Positions 6,663 through 14,776 of a stretch of 39,438 nucleotides of DNA are shown here, piece after piece (position 1 is the stretch's first letter; the number at the start of each line of letters is the position of its first letter). This stretch comes from Gammaproteobacteria bacterium (lineage in GTDB: Bacteria; Pseudomonadota; Gammaproteobacteria; GCA-001735895), in the NCBI GenBank assembly GCA_018669845.1, contig JABHSO010000016.1:1-39438 (forward strand). The letters are read 5' to 3'. The translations under genes were made by a program, and so were the position numbers. Under the pieces are notes generated by a model that made no database searches, was not told the DNA's origin, and saw only the letters and a list, made by a program, of their open reading frames with translations.

Positions 6663-8366
6663 TTACAGAGCCTTCACTTTCACGATCTCTTTTTGCTCGG
6701 TATCGACCATGTGAATTGCACAGGCAATACAGGGATCGAAAGAATGCACGGTACGTAAAATCTCCAGAGGTTTTTCCGGATCGGCAACCGGGTTATCCAT
6801 TAATGATGCTTCATAGGGTCCTATCTGACCATCAGCATCACGCGGACCGGCATTCCAGGTACTGGGAACAACAGCCTGGTAATTTTTAATTTTACCGTTT
6901 TCTATCACTACCCAATGTGACAGAGCACCTCGTGGTGCCTGATGAAATCCAACACCCTTAATTTCTTCTTTAGGAAAGACAGGAGAATTAAAGGTATCAA
7001 CATCACCAGTACCAATATTATCCACCAGTCGTTGCCACTGATCATGCAGTGTATCTATCATCACACCACAACGTATTGCACGAGCAGCATGTCGACCTAT
7101 TGTAGAATGAACTGCCGCCAACGGAATATCAGGATTTCCTGAAACTGATTTCAATATATCCATCGTCTGATTCAGGTATTTAGTATAACCATCATGCCCC
7201 GAAGCTACACCAACTAACACATCGGCAAGTGGGCCTACTTCCGCCCGCTTTCCATAAAAAGTCGGTGCCTTGACCCATGAGTATTGACCCTCATCCTGAA
7301 AGTCAGTGTACTGTGGTTCGGTTTCACCTACCCAGGGGTGTAACGCATCATCACCTTCATACCATGCATGTTTCGAACTCTCCGCTACTCCATCACGAAA
7401 ATAAGCATCATCGAAAGTTTTTATTGGTTTGAGGGAAGCCAGATCAGCATTTTCAATAAAACCTCCGGGTAACATAAACTCTGTTCCCTTGGTATCTACC
7501 GGGCAATCTGGAACCGTCAGGTAGTTATTTACTCCACCACCAATACCAGCCCAGTCCAGGTAGAAAGCACCAATCGCTGGCACATCGGACATATAGGTAG
7601 ATTTAACAAAGTGATCCAGTTTATCGATGAAATTTTTGACTAGCATCAAACGTTCAATATTAAGCACTGAAGGAGCATCATGGCCGATAGAGTTACTCAC
7701 ACCCCCCACTGCTACATTTTGAATATGCGGACTCTTACCACCAAGAATCGCCACAATTTTATTTGCATGGTTCTGAATATCCAGCGCCTGTAAATAATGT
7801 GCCACAGCTAGTAAATTAACTTCTGGTGGTAATTTCATGGCGGGATGCCCCCAGTAACCACTGGCAAACGGGCCAAGTTGTCCACTACCCACAAATGTCT
7901 TTAAGCGCTCCTGTACTGCTTTCATTTCATGCGGACCATTTAAGTGCCAGTCTGATAATGATTCTGCCAGTTTAGCCGTAGCCACCGGATCAGCATCCAG
8001 CGCTGAAACCACATCCACCCAGTCCACCGCAGACAGGTGATAAAAATGCACGATATGATCCTGGATTGCATGAGCAGTCTGAATAATATTTCGAATTAAC
8101 TGGGCATTTAATGGCACTTCCAGATTCAAAGCATTTTCAACCGCACGAACAGAAGTGATCGCATGAACCGTGGTACATACTCCACAAAAACGCTGTGTAT
8201 ATGACCAGGCTTCCCGGGGGTCACGTCCAACAAGAATTTTTTCAATACCTCGCCACATCTGGCCGGATGACCAGGCTTTGGATACCTTGCCATCATCAAC
8301 TTCTACATCTATTCGAAGATGCCCTTCGATTCGAGTAATGGGGTCAACTGTAATACGTGTAGTCAC
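6663..8366 (-). CDS. hybC: [NiFe] uptake hydrogenase large subunit (hydrogenase-2 type)
   Basis: This 567-residue subunit carries the Ni-Fe active site that splits H2. The N-terminal ligand motif RFCGVCTTVHA has Cys61 and Cys64, and the C-terminal motif DPCIACAIH supplies the other two cysteines. The catalytic arginine region APRGALSHW is intact. Cleavage after His552 would release MVDTEQKEIVKVKAL, very like the E. coli HybC tail. Overall similarity and gene order (hybO-A-B-C-D) point to the hydrogenase-2 group (group 1c in the usual classification). Translation starts at GTG with an AGGAG 8-9 bases upstream. It has no signal peptide and must be carried across the membrane by HybO. Confidence 0.95.
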   Translation of the reverse strand: MTTRITVDPITRIEGHLRIDVEVDDGKVSKAWSSGQMWRGIEKILVGRDPREAWSYTQRFCGVCTTVHAITSVRAVENALNLEVPLNAQLIRNIIQTAHAIQDHIVHFYHLSAVDWVDVVSALDADPVATAKLAESLSDWHLNGPHEMKAVQERLKTFVGSGQLGPFASGYWGHPAMKLPPEVNLLAVAHYLQALDIQNHANKIVAILGGKSPHIQNVAVGGVSNSIGHDAPSVLNIERLMLVKNFIDKLDHFVKSTYMSDVPAIGAFYLDWAGIGGGVNNYLTVPDCPVDTKGTEFMLPGGFIENADLASLKPIKTFDDAYFRDGVAESSKHAWYEGDDALHPWVGETEPQYTDFQDEGQYSWVKAPTFYGKRAEVGPLADVLVGVASGHDGYTKYLNQTMDILKSVSGNPDIPLAAVHSTIGRHAARAIRCGVMIDTLHDQWQRLVDNIGTGDVDTFNSPVFPKEEIKGVGFHQAPRGALSHWVVIENGKIKNYQAVVPSTWNAGPRDADGQIGPYEASLMDNPVADPEKPLEILRTVHSFDPCIACAIHMVDTEQKEIVKVKAL

Positions 8367-8384
8367 AAAACTATCTCCTAAAAT

Positions 8385-9524
8385 TTACGCATGCTCTTCA
8401 CGATGCAGTACGGGCAGAGTCTTAACCAAAATCAGGTAGGCCATTAATTCCAGCGCAATAATGCTCAGAGTAATCATGATCTCTGAAACCGAAGGAAAAT
8501 AGCTATAACCCAGACCTGGATTAAAAGTAAAAAGAAAAGCATTAAACCGGTATAAACTACCGGCCAATAACATACTGACGGCAGCAATCAATAACTGACC
8601 TCCACGAGAACGTCGTTCCGATGACAACAGAATAACCAGTGGAATAACAAACAGAACCATCTCCAGCAGGAACATGAGCGAGGCAAAATCAGCAGCAAAA
8701 ATCAATCCGAGCTTACCCTGTAGCATCAGCACGACTAATCGAATCAGCAAAAAAGTTAACAGCAAACCAACGATAACCTTGCCCATTTTTGACAACAAAC
8801 CAGATTCAGAATGTCGCCCAAATCCCACGGCCGAAGTAGACGCCTCAAAAATAACAATAGAGAAACCCATGGTCAAAGCTGTCAACAGGGCCAGTAAGGG
8901 TTGCATATGCAAGGTTTGCCAGAGCGGATGAACTTTATGCCCCATCGCAATTAACAGCGAACCAAGTGAAGACTGATGCATGGTGGGTAATAGAACACCC
9001 AGTGCGATAAACAGGAATAACACTTTGTTCAATGCTTTTAATAAACCATGCATACCAAGCCTTTCCAGTAAAGCAGGAGCAAACTCCAGAGTAAGCACAA
9101 TAATGTAAGCAGCGACACAAAGCCCTACTTCCAGCATTACTGAATTAAAGTTCCAGTTTCCGGGTAAGAATATTTCATAGAATTGCCAGAAACGTCCCAT
9201 ATCAAAAAAGGCACCAAAGCCACCCATCGCATAACCCAGCAGACTAGCCAACACGGCAGGACGAACTAGCGGGTGATACTGTCCTTTATTAAACACATAA
9301 ACCATAAAAGCCAGGGCATATCCACCGCAGGCAAAAGCCGTGCCTATAACCACATCGTAGACCACCCATATACCCCAGGCGAAACCACCATTCAGGTTAC
9401 TGACAGACCCTATACCGGAGGTAAAACGTTGAAACATAAAAAAGCAGCCAATCAGGAAGATAACCAGCAGCACCATAAACGGTGCAGTGAATAAACGGCC
9501 GCCTATCGCTTTATGCGAACTCAT
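8385..9524 (-). CDS. hybB: HybB-type membrane quinone-reducing subunit (NrfD/PsrC family)
   Basis: A 379-residue polytopic inner-membrane protein (about ten hydrophobic helices) of the NrfD/PsrC family, close to the ~392 of E. coli HybB. Typical segments are GGFAWGIWVVYDVVIGTAFACGG near residue 46 and GAFFDMGRFWQFYEI. It has no heme ligands of the HyaC/HoxZ type. It should take electrons from the ferredoxin-like HybA and reduce quinone. It overlaps hybA by four bases (ATGA). Using HybA/HybB rather than a cytochrome b is a hallmark of hydrogenase-2 systems. Confidence 0.92.
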   Translation of the reverse strand: MSSHKAIGGRLFTAPFMVLLVIFLIGCFFMFQRFTSGIGSVSNLNGGFAWGIWVVYDVVIGTAFACGGYALAFMVYVFNKGQYHPLVRPAVLASLLGYAMGGFGAFFDMGRFWQFYEIFLPGNWNFNSVMLEVGLCVAAYIIVLTLEFAPALLERLGMHGLLKALNKVLFLFIALGVLLPTMHQSSLGSLLIAMGHKVHPLWQTLHMQPLLALLTALTMGFSIVIFEASTSAVGFGRHSESGLLSKMGKVIVGLLLTFLLIRLVVLMLQGKLGLIFAADFASLMFLLEMVLFVIPLVILLSSERRSRGGQLLIAAVSMLLAGSLYRFNAFLFTFNPGLGYSYFPSVSEIMITLSIIALELMAYLILVKTLPVLHREEHA

Positions 9525-10492
9525 GACTCACCTCCATCATTATCATCGTCGGTGTTACGACGCACTACATAAGTTAATCCAGCTAAAGCAACTGCCGGCA
9601 ATGCCATAAAGCTGTATATCGAGTGCTGAACTGTCTCGGCAACTGAAGCCGCCGAACGATCTCCAACAGCCGGCATACCCAGTTTGTCAAAAGGTACAGA
9701 TGAAATATGCATGACACTGGTGCCACCCGCCTCCTTCTCACCCCAGATATGATCTCTATAGGCTGGCACTTCTTTTTCATGGTGACTGTATGGTTTGCTG
9801 ACATCACCACGCGGGTAATTATAGATTTCACCCGGTTTAAGTTGCATGCGGTGTTTAGCTTCCTGAAGCAGGGCTTTACGTGGACCAAACAAGGTAGCAC
9901 CTGTAGGACAAACTTCGGCACAACCCGTCATCTGCCCTTTGTCGACTCGCTCTAGACCAGCCTGATTACACATCTGGCATTTTTGAATTTGGCCGAACAA
10001 TTCGTTGTATTCGAACTGTGGCACATTATAAGGACAACCCACCATACAGTTTCTACAGCCTATGCATACATCAGCATGATGTGTGACTATGCCGGTGACC
10101 TTATGCTGTCGCATCGCAGTACAGGGGCACACAGAAACACAACCCGGATCAACACAATGCATACAACTGCGTTTTTCAAAGCAGTATCCATTTATTTCTG
10201 CATCCTTGGTCTTTGCATCACCATCTTTATAGACCTTAATGACATTCAGGGTTTCACCTGACAGGTCACGTGCCGAATCCCAGATTTGTTGTTCGTTGTC
10301 GGTTACTGGTGGCATGTCATTCAATTCTTTACAGATGCTGACACAGGCTTTACAACCCACACACAAGGTTGAATCAAATAGCATTCCCACTGCTTCTGGA
10401 GCTGGCTCAAGATTTGGCCGAGCCTCGGCAGTGGTACACAGTGTTGCTGCGGTCCCACCCAATGTGGCTTTAAGAAAATCTCTACGCTTCAT
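9521..10492 (-). CDS. hybA: HybA-type periplasmic four-cluster ferredoxin subunit
   Basis: A 323-residue iron-sulfur protein with an N-terminal Tat signal (KRRDFLKATLGG, residues 2-13). Four cysteine groups for [4Fe-4S] clusters follow: CVGCKACVSIC, CMHCVDPGCVSVC, CIGCRNCMVGC, and CQMC with the later CAEVC. A C-terminal membrane anchor (about residues 290-310) precedes an acidic tail. It relays electrons from the HybO/HybC dimer to HybB. An AGGGGGCG lies just before the ATG, and the gene starts 8 bases after the hybO stop. Confidence 0.93.
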   Translation of the reverse strand: MKRRDFLKATLGGTAATLCTTAEARPNLEPAPEAVGMLFDSTLCVGCKACVSICKELNDMPPVTDNEQQIWDSARDLSGETLNVIKVYKDGDAKTKDAEINGYCFEKRSCMHCVDPGCVSVCPCTAMRQHKVTGIVTHHADVCIGCRNCMVGCPYNVPQFEYNELFGQIQKCQMCNQAGLERVDKGQMTGCAEVCPTGATLFGPRKALLQEAKHRMQLKPGEIYNYPRGDVSKPYSHHEKEVPAYRDHIWGEKEAGGTSVMHISSVPFDKLGMPAVGDRSAASVAETVQHSIYSFMALPAVALAGLTYVVRRNTDDDNDGGES

Positions 10493-10500
10493 AACGCCCC

Positions 10501-11622
10501 CTATTCCTGTTTTCCTTCTTTCTCATCCAGCTTTTTTGCACCCATGGCAGTTGCACCTATGGCTGCACCCACCGCTACACCCGCAAGAGCTGCCGCGCCA
10601 GCTGTCATAGTGCCACTGGCTTCACGAGTCTCAATTGCCGGAAACATATTAGGAGGCGTATGTGTTTTAACATCCGCCAGACTAAACATGGGTTTTTCAA
10701 ACCCAACACCTCCTTCAGAGCAACCAAAGCAGGGGTGCCCGACACCTACAGGCCATACACCGCCACCCACGTTGTTGTATTCAAGGCTGGGGCAGTTGTT
10801 ATATGTTTCAGGACCCTTACAGCCGAGTTTATAAAGGCAGTAACCCTTTTGATGTCCTTCATCTCCAAACTCATTAGCAAAACGTCCAGCATCAAAATGT
10901 GGACGACGATAGCAATTCTCGTGGATCAGACGACCATAAGCCCACTTGGGACGACCTTTATCATCGATCGGAGGTAATTTCCCATAGGTGACAAAGTACA
11001 ACACAGTACCAATAAAATTAGCTGGATTGGGTGGACAACCCGGAATGGTTACTACAGTTTTATCTTTCAATACCTGCGGGGCACCCGTTGCCCCTGTGGG
11101 ATTAGGAGATGCAGACTGCACTCCTCCCCAACTTGCACAGGAACCATAAGCAACTATTGCTGCCGCATTTGCAGCAGCCTCATGAGTTAGATCGAGCATC
11201 GTCTCACCCGCAATTTTACAATAAATGCCATTGTCTTTAATCGGGATTGCACCCTCAATAACCAGAAGATATTTACCCTTGTTTTCCAGCATGGATTTTT
11301 TCTTGATATCTTCAACCTGATGACCCGCTCCGGCATCCAGAGTCTGGTGATAATCCAGAGAAATAAGATCCAGGATTAAATGTTCCATGCTTGGCTGCTC
11401 AGATCTCAGTAGCGCTTCGGTTGGACCGGTACACTCCTGACCATGTAACCATATGACTGGTGGTCTCCTTTTAGGATCAGCTACCGCATTAGCCATGGCC
11501 ACGGCTGCATGGGTCGATAAGCCCAGTGAAGCTGCTACACCCGTACAAAATTTCAGAAATGTTCTTCTGGAAACACCCAGACGTTTTTCCACTTCTGAGT
11601 AATCTATTTCTATTCCCACCAT
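10501..11622 (-). CDS. hybO: [NiFe] uptake hydrogenase small subunit (hydrogenase-2 type), proximal-cluster Cys replaced by Pro
   Basis: This 373-residue subunit carries the electron-transfer clusters. It has a Tat signal (SRRTFLKF, Arg19-Arg20) and a C-terminal membrane helix (about residues 340-360) as in HybO. The distal ligands (HENC, then GYCLYKLGC) and the medial set (YNNC, then HPCFGC) are present, as are proximal Cys in YGSCASWGG and IPGCPPNP. The proximal CxxC motif, however, reads ECTGPTE: Cys64 is kept, but residue 67 is Pro (codon at 11422-11424). E. coli HybO has CTGCTE here. The gene has GGAGGATAACAA before its ATG and is the first gene of the operon, behind a sigma-54-like promoter. 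Confidence 0.93.
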   Translation of the reverse strand: MVGIEIDYSEVEKRLGVSRRTFLKFCTGVAASLGLSTHAAVAMANAVADPKRRPPVIWLHGQECTGPTEALLRSEQPSMEHLILDLISLDYHQTLDAGAGHQVEDIKKKSMLENKGKYLLVIEGAIPIKDNGIYCKIAGETMLDLTHEAAANAAAIVAYGSCASWGGVQSASPNPTGATGAPQVLKDKTVVTIPGCPPNPANFIGTVLYFVTYGKLPPIDDKGRPKWAYGRLIHENCYRRPHFDAGRFANEFGDEGHQKGYCLYKLGCKGPETYNNCPSLEYNNVGGGVWPVGVGHPCFGCSEGGVGFEKPMFSLADVKTHTPPNMFPAIETREASGTMTAGAAALAGVAVGAAIGATAMGAKKLDEKEGKQE

Positions 11623-11686
11623 TTGTTATCCTCCGGTTGGCAAATGAGGTGTACACATTCATGTACTTATAAGTTCGAAAATGAAT

Positions 11687-11702
11687 TGCAAATTTTGTGC
11701 TA
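11687..11702 (-). promoter_or_regulatory. Sigma-54-type promoter for the hyb operon
   Basis: Read on the minus strand the site is TAGCACAAAATTTGCA. The consensus is TGGCAC-N5-TTGCW, so only one base of the -24 GG doublet differs, and the -24/-12 doublet spacing (10 bases) is exact. Transcription would start about 12 bases further on, giving a leader of ~55 bases before hybO. A HoxA-type activator with an intact GAFTGA loop is encoded at 18780-20255. The assignment rests on pattern and context only. Confidence 0.65.
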
Positions 11703-11722
11703 AATCGAATTAGTACTTTAAA

Positions 11723-11735
11723 ATTCAACTACTTA
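11723..11735 (+). promoter_or_regulatory. Possible IHF binding site
   Basis: ATTCAACTACTTA matches the IHF consensus WATCAANNNNTTR at all but one fixed position. It lies just upstream of the sigma-54-like promoter, between it and the candidate activator palindromes, where IHF bends DNA in such promoters. The motif is degenerate and the region A+T-rich, so chance is possible. Confidence 0.35.
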
Positions 11736-11773
11736 ATAAATAACAGAGGATTTCTGGAGAAACATAACAGAAT

Positions 11774-11787
11774 AGTGGCTAACCACT
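11774..11787. promoter_or_regulatory. Palindrome AGTGGCTAACCACT, candidate activator site
   Basis: A perfect 5-base inverted repeat with a 4-base centre. It lies about 100-110 bases upstream of the predicted hybO transcription start, a normal distance for an NtrC-family enhancer. HoxA binding is inferred from position only. Confidence 0.4.
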
Positions 11788-11838
11788 TTGACCTCCTTTT
11801 CGGAAAGTAACTTTGCAGTTATAAAATTTATTATAAAA

Positions 11839-11879
11839 ACATAAGTGTAATAAGTATTTACACTTTTATGCACTTATGT
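11839..11879. repeat. Nested AAGTG/CACTT inverted repeats in the control region
   Basis: Two perfect inverted repeats share half-sites: AAGTGTAA (11843-11850) with TTACACTT (11858-11865), and ACATAAGTG (11839-11847) with CACTTATGT (11871-11879). The same left half-site can pair with either right one. This is typical of a multi-dimer operator or of a switchable hairpin, and it lies 60-100 bases before hupK. Confidence 0.5.
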
Positions 11880-11941
11880 AATTATTTAAGTCATTCTTAG
11901 CTCAATATCTGCTTTCTTTAGAGGCGGCCAGTACAGTCACG

Positions 11942-13126
11942 ATGAATACGAACACTATAGAAGGTCAAATTGAAATCGACCTGTACCCGCATGAAAAATC
12001 AGGGTCCAGGGTAGAAATTCATTCCAGCCGTCCAGTGAATGTATCAAAAGTCATGATAGGAAAAAATATAGAAAACGCCTTATCCCTGATTCCACTTATT
12101 TACAACATCTGCAGCGTTGCCCAGGCTCGAACCAGCCTCAAAGCTATTCAACAAAACCTGAATCTGGAGATACATCCAGTCATGGAAACAGCCAGAGATA
12201 TGCTGGTATTGGCAGAAAGTGCTCGTGAACACCTGTTTCGCATCTTTGTTGACTGGCCAAAGTTATTTGCAATGAATACAGAGGTCACCGTGCCTCCTTC
12301 TTCAGCTCAGAAACTGAATGAGTTTAAGCAGGCACTATTCAAAGACGGCAAAGCCTTCAGCCTGGACAGTAAATTAAGATCAGAAATAACTCGCCTGCAA
12401 ACCCTGATAAAAGAGCTAGAACAGGATCTACAGCAAAAAGTTTTCGGCGTTCCCTGCAACAGCTGGCTAACCATTAATGACCTCGATGGACTCAACCACT
12501 GGATAACAGAATGTGACAGCATAGCTGCCCGGTCAGTCAGTTTTATCATCAACAATAACTGGAGCTCCGAAGGTTTTTCAGATTGCCTGCATTTACCCGA
12601 ACTTAATCCTGAGGAATTAATTAAACGTTTTAATGCTAACAATGCTGAGGAATTTATCGCTCAACCAGACTGGAAAGGCTGTTTATATGAAACCACTTCT
12701 CTGACACGACAACAACAGCACCCGCTAGTTCAACAACTAATACTACAGTTTAATAACACACTCATTACACGGTGGGTTGCACGTTTGATTGAACTGGCCA
12801 GCATTCCACAACAGCTTCAAAACCTACTTGATCAACTGGAGACGGTTAATAACATACCCCAATTAAAAGCAGCATCAACAACCGGTCTGGCCCAAACCGA
12901 GGCTGCTAGAGGTCGCCTGATTCATCATGTTCAAATTCAGCAACAGAAAATCAGTAATTATCAGATTCTGGCTCCTACAGAATGGAATTTTCATCCACAG
13001 GGGCTGATCGCCAAAAGCTTAACCAACCTGACCCCCAAACATCCAGAACAATTAGATCAACTGGCTCGACTGGTGATTAACGCTATAGATCCCTGTGTTG
13101 GTTACAGCTTGAGAATCCACACATGA
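11942..13126 (+). CDS. hupK: HupK/HoxV-type large-subunit-like maturation protein
   Basis: A 394-residue relative of hydrogenase large subunits that has lost half of each metal-binding pair. The N-terminal motif is IYNICSVAQ, keeping only Cys57 of CGxC. The C-terminal motif is DPCVGYSLRIHT, keeping Cys385 with Tyr388 in place of the last cysteine. Segments such as AARGRLIHHV and YQILAPTEWNFHP still match large subunits. HupK/HoxV proteins are thought to act as scaffolds for the Fe(CN)2CO unit on its way to the large subunit. No cleavable tail is present. The ATG has only a distant ribosome binding site (AGAGG, about 17 bases away). Confidence 0.83.
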   Translation: MNTNTIEGQIEIDLYPHEKSGSRVEIHSSRPVNVSKVMIGKNIENALSLIPLIYNICSVAQARTSLKAIQQNLNLEIHPVMETARDMLVLAESAREHLFRIFVDWPKLFAMNTEVTVPPSSAQKLNEFKQALFKDGKAFSLDSKLRSEITRLQTLIKELEQDLQQKVFGVPCNSWLTINDLDGLNHWITECDSIAARSVSFIINNNWSSEGFSDCLHLPELNPEELIKRFNANNAEEFIAQPDWKGCLYETTSLTRQQQHPLVQQLILQFNNTLITRWVARLIELASIPQQLQNLLDQLETVNNIPQLKAASTTGLAQTEAARGRLIHHVQIQQQKISNYQILAPTEWNFHPQGLIAKSLTNLTPKHPEQLDQLARLVINAIDPCVGYSLRIHT

Positions 13127-13141
13127 AAAAGGTCATTAACA

Positions 13142-13483
13142 ATGCATGAAATGTCATTATGTGAGGGTGTTTTGCAGGTACTGGAGGCCGAGTCCGTCAA
13201 ACAGGGCTTCAGCCGGGTAAAAAATGTATGGCTCGAAATTGGAGACCTGTCAGGCGTGGAAATTGAAGCCATGTTATTTAGTTTTGACGCGGTAACTCGA
13301 GACAGCCTGGCCGATGGTGCTACACTTAATATTATAAATATACCCGGCACAGCCTGGTGTATGAAATGCAGTAAAAATGTAATCGTTAAACAACGTTTTG
13401 ATGAGTGCCCTGACTGCGGCAGTTATCAATTACAGGTAACCAGCGGTGACGAAATGAAAATCAAAGAACTGGAGGTAGAGTAG
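13142..13483 (+). CDS. hypA: Nickel insertion metallochaperone HypA
   Basis: A 113-residue protein beginning MHEMSLCEGVL, with His2 as nickel ligand and an essential N-terminus. The structural zinc site is formed by CMKCSK and CPDCGS. It delivers nickel together with HypB to the large-subunit precursor in the cytoplasm. It starts 15 bases after hupK. The 165-base gap to hypB is the longest within the otherwise packed operon. Confidence 0.94.
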   Translation: MHEMSLCEGVLQVLEAESVKQGFSRVKNVWLEIGDLSGVEIEAMLFSFDAVTRDSLADGATLNIINIPGTAWCMKCSKNVIVKQRFDECPDCGSYQLQVTSGDEMKIKELEVE

Positions 13484-13648
13484 TGGCTCCCCTAACAGGT
13501 TATATAATATCTCTGACAAGATTTGAAACGCACCGCTTCGGCGTTGCACTTTTTGCCAAGGGAATAACCATTAGCGGCAAAGTGCGCCTTGAATCACTAC
13601 ACTTCAAAGTCTCGCAGAGACATAACATAACCTATTAGGAGAGCCATT
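13484..13648 (+). repeat. Inverted-repeat element in the hypA-hypB gap
   Basis: The gap is largely one imperfect palindrome. Outer arms TCTCTGACAAGATTTGAA (13510-13527) and TTCAAAGTCTCGCAGAGA (13603-13620) pair partly. Inner arms GGCGTTGCACTTTTTGCC (about 13540-13557) and GGCAAAGTGCGCC (13576-13588) pair better. Transcribed, it would fold into a long stem between hypA and hypB. Nothing in it codes for a recognisable protein. AGGAGAG before hypB is the ribosome binding site. Confidence 0.5.
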
Positions 13649-14533
13649 ATGTGTACTACATGCGGATGCGGTGAAGGCGAAACTCAGATTGAAGGTCATG
13701 AACATCCACATGATCACCAACACAACCATGAGCATGAGCATCATCACCACGGTCAAAACCATACTCACAACCATTCTCATCATGATCATACACATGATTA
13801 TGGGCAGGGGCCGGCACATGCACATGCCCCCGGTTTGAGCCAGACAAGAATGGTACAAATTGAACAGGATATTCTGGGTAAAAACAATGAATACGCGGCC
13901 GCCAACCGTAGCTGGTTTAATACTCATGGCATTCTAGCTCTAAATCTGGTCTCCAGTCCCGGTTCGGGAAAAACATCACTGCTTACTCGTTGTATAGACG
14001 ACCTTAAAGATGAGTTAACCCTGGCGGTTATTGAAGGTGACCAGCAAACCACCAATGATGCCGAAAGGATTCGTGAGACAGGAGTCAAAGCACTGCAAAT
14101 AAATACAGGAAAAGGCTGTCATCTCGATGGTCACATGGTAGGCCATGCCCTGGAAACGCTGCAACCGGAAGATGGTAGCATTTTATTTATCGAAAATGTC
14201 GGCAATCTGGTTTGTCCTGCAGCTTTTGACCTCGGCGAAGCGCACAAGGTCGCCATTTTATCGGTCACCGAAGGTGAAGATAAACCCATCAAGTATCCCG
14301 ACATGTTTCATGCGGCCGACCTGTTGCTATTAAATAAAGTAGACCTGCTACCTTATCTGGATTTCGATGTTGATTTATGTATCAAATATGCACGCCGGGT
14401 TAATCCGGGCATTAAAATTATCCAGTTATCGGCAAAAACAGGTGAAGGCATGGATAGCTGGTATCAGTGGATTCGAGCCACCCAGCAGATATCCATGATT
14501 GACTACAAGACAACTCCGGCAACAGGAGTTTAA
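13649..14533 (+). CDS. hypB: Nickel-binding GTPase HypB with His-rich N-terminus
   Basis: A 294-residue GTPase for nickel delivery. It starts [11 protein letters not shown], the high-affinity nickel CxxCGC site. A run of about 50 residues (18-60) dominated by histidine follows, which can store nickel. The GTPase core has G1 SSPGSGKTS, switch [24 protein letters not shown] with the metal-site cysteine, and G4 LNKVDLL. Its neighbours hypA and hypC match the standard hyp order. The His-codon stretch creates long spurious open frames on the other strand. Confidence 0.95.
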   Translation: MCTTCGCGEGETQIEGHEHPHDHQHNHEHEHHHHGQNHTHNHSHHDHTHDYGQGPAHAHAPGLSQTRMVQIEQDILGKNNEYAAANRSWFNTHGILALNLVSSPGSGKTSLLTRCIDDLKDELTLAVIEGDQQTTNDAERIRETGVKALQINTGKGCHLDGHMVGHALETLQPEDGSILFIENVGNLVCPAAFDLGEAHKVAILSVTEGEDKPIKYPDMFHAADLLLLNKVDLLPYLDFDVDLCIKYARRVNPGIKIIQLSAKTGEGMDSWYQWIRATQQISMIDYKTTPATGV

Positions 14534-14536
14534 TTT

Positions 14537-14776
14537 ATGTGCCTCGCATTACCCGCACAGGTTATCAGCATAAATGAAGCCACCGATATGGCAACCGTTG
14601 CACTAGGAGAAGTCAAACGTGAAATTTCTCTGGCTTTAGTCGAAGATGTGAAAATTAATGATTACGTACTTATCCATGTCGGCTATGCACTCAACAAAGT
14701 TAGCGAAGAAGAAGCCGAACGGACTCTGGCTCTTTTTGCAGAAGCTGGACTGATAGACAAAGAGGTTTCGGCATGA
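14537..14776 (+). CDS. hypC: Hydrogenase maturation chaperone HypC
   Basis: A 79-residue protein starting MCLALPAQVISI, with the functional Cys2. It works with HypD to carry iron with CN and CO ligands to the large subunit. The family motif VLIHVGYALNKVSEEEA is present near the middle. It sits between hypB (3 bases) and hypD (4-base overlap). With the second copy at 5835-6101, the cell has two HypC proteins, one presumably general and one tied to HybC. Confidence 0.95.
   Translation: MCLALPAQVISINEATDMATVALGEVKREISLALVEDVKINDYVLIHVGYALNKVSEEEAERTLALFAEAGLIDKEVSA

Larger units (their letters stand above)
11623..11941. promoter_or_regulatory. Divergent control region between hybO and hupK
   Basis: A 319-base A+T-rich region with no gene. 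Reading leftward it contains the hybO ribosome binding site, a sigma-54-like promoter (11687-11702), an IHF-like site (11723-11735), a 14-base palindrome (11774-11787) and a nest of AAGTG inverted repeats (11839-11879). This is the usual architecture for an NtrC-type activator such as the HoxA encoded downstream. For the rightward operon I found only TCGGAAAGTAACTTTGCAG (near 11800-11818), where the GG and GC doublets are one base too far apart for sigma-54. Confidence 0.7.

Noticed and set aside
9583..9921. Second minus-strand frame inside hybA (112 residues)
   Set aside because: It overlaps a complete four-cluster ferredoxin in another frame and has no recognisable features of its own.
11795..11820. 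Sigma-54 promoter for the hupK operon (TCGGAAAGTAACTTTGCAG)
   Set aside because: The GG and GC doublets are 11 bases apart instead of 10, which normally abolishes sigma-54 recognition.
13604..13927. Minus-strand open frames opposite the start of hypB
   Set aside because: They arise from the His-codon run (CAT/CAC) of HypB; the reverse complement yields Met/Val/Asp-rich nonsense.
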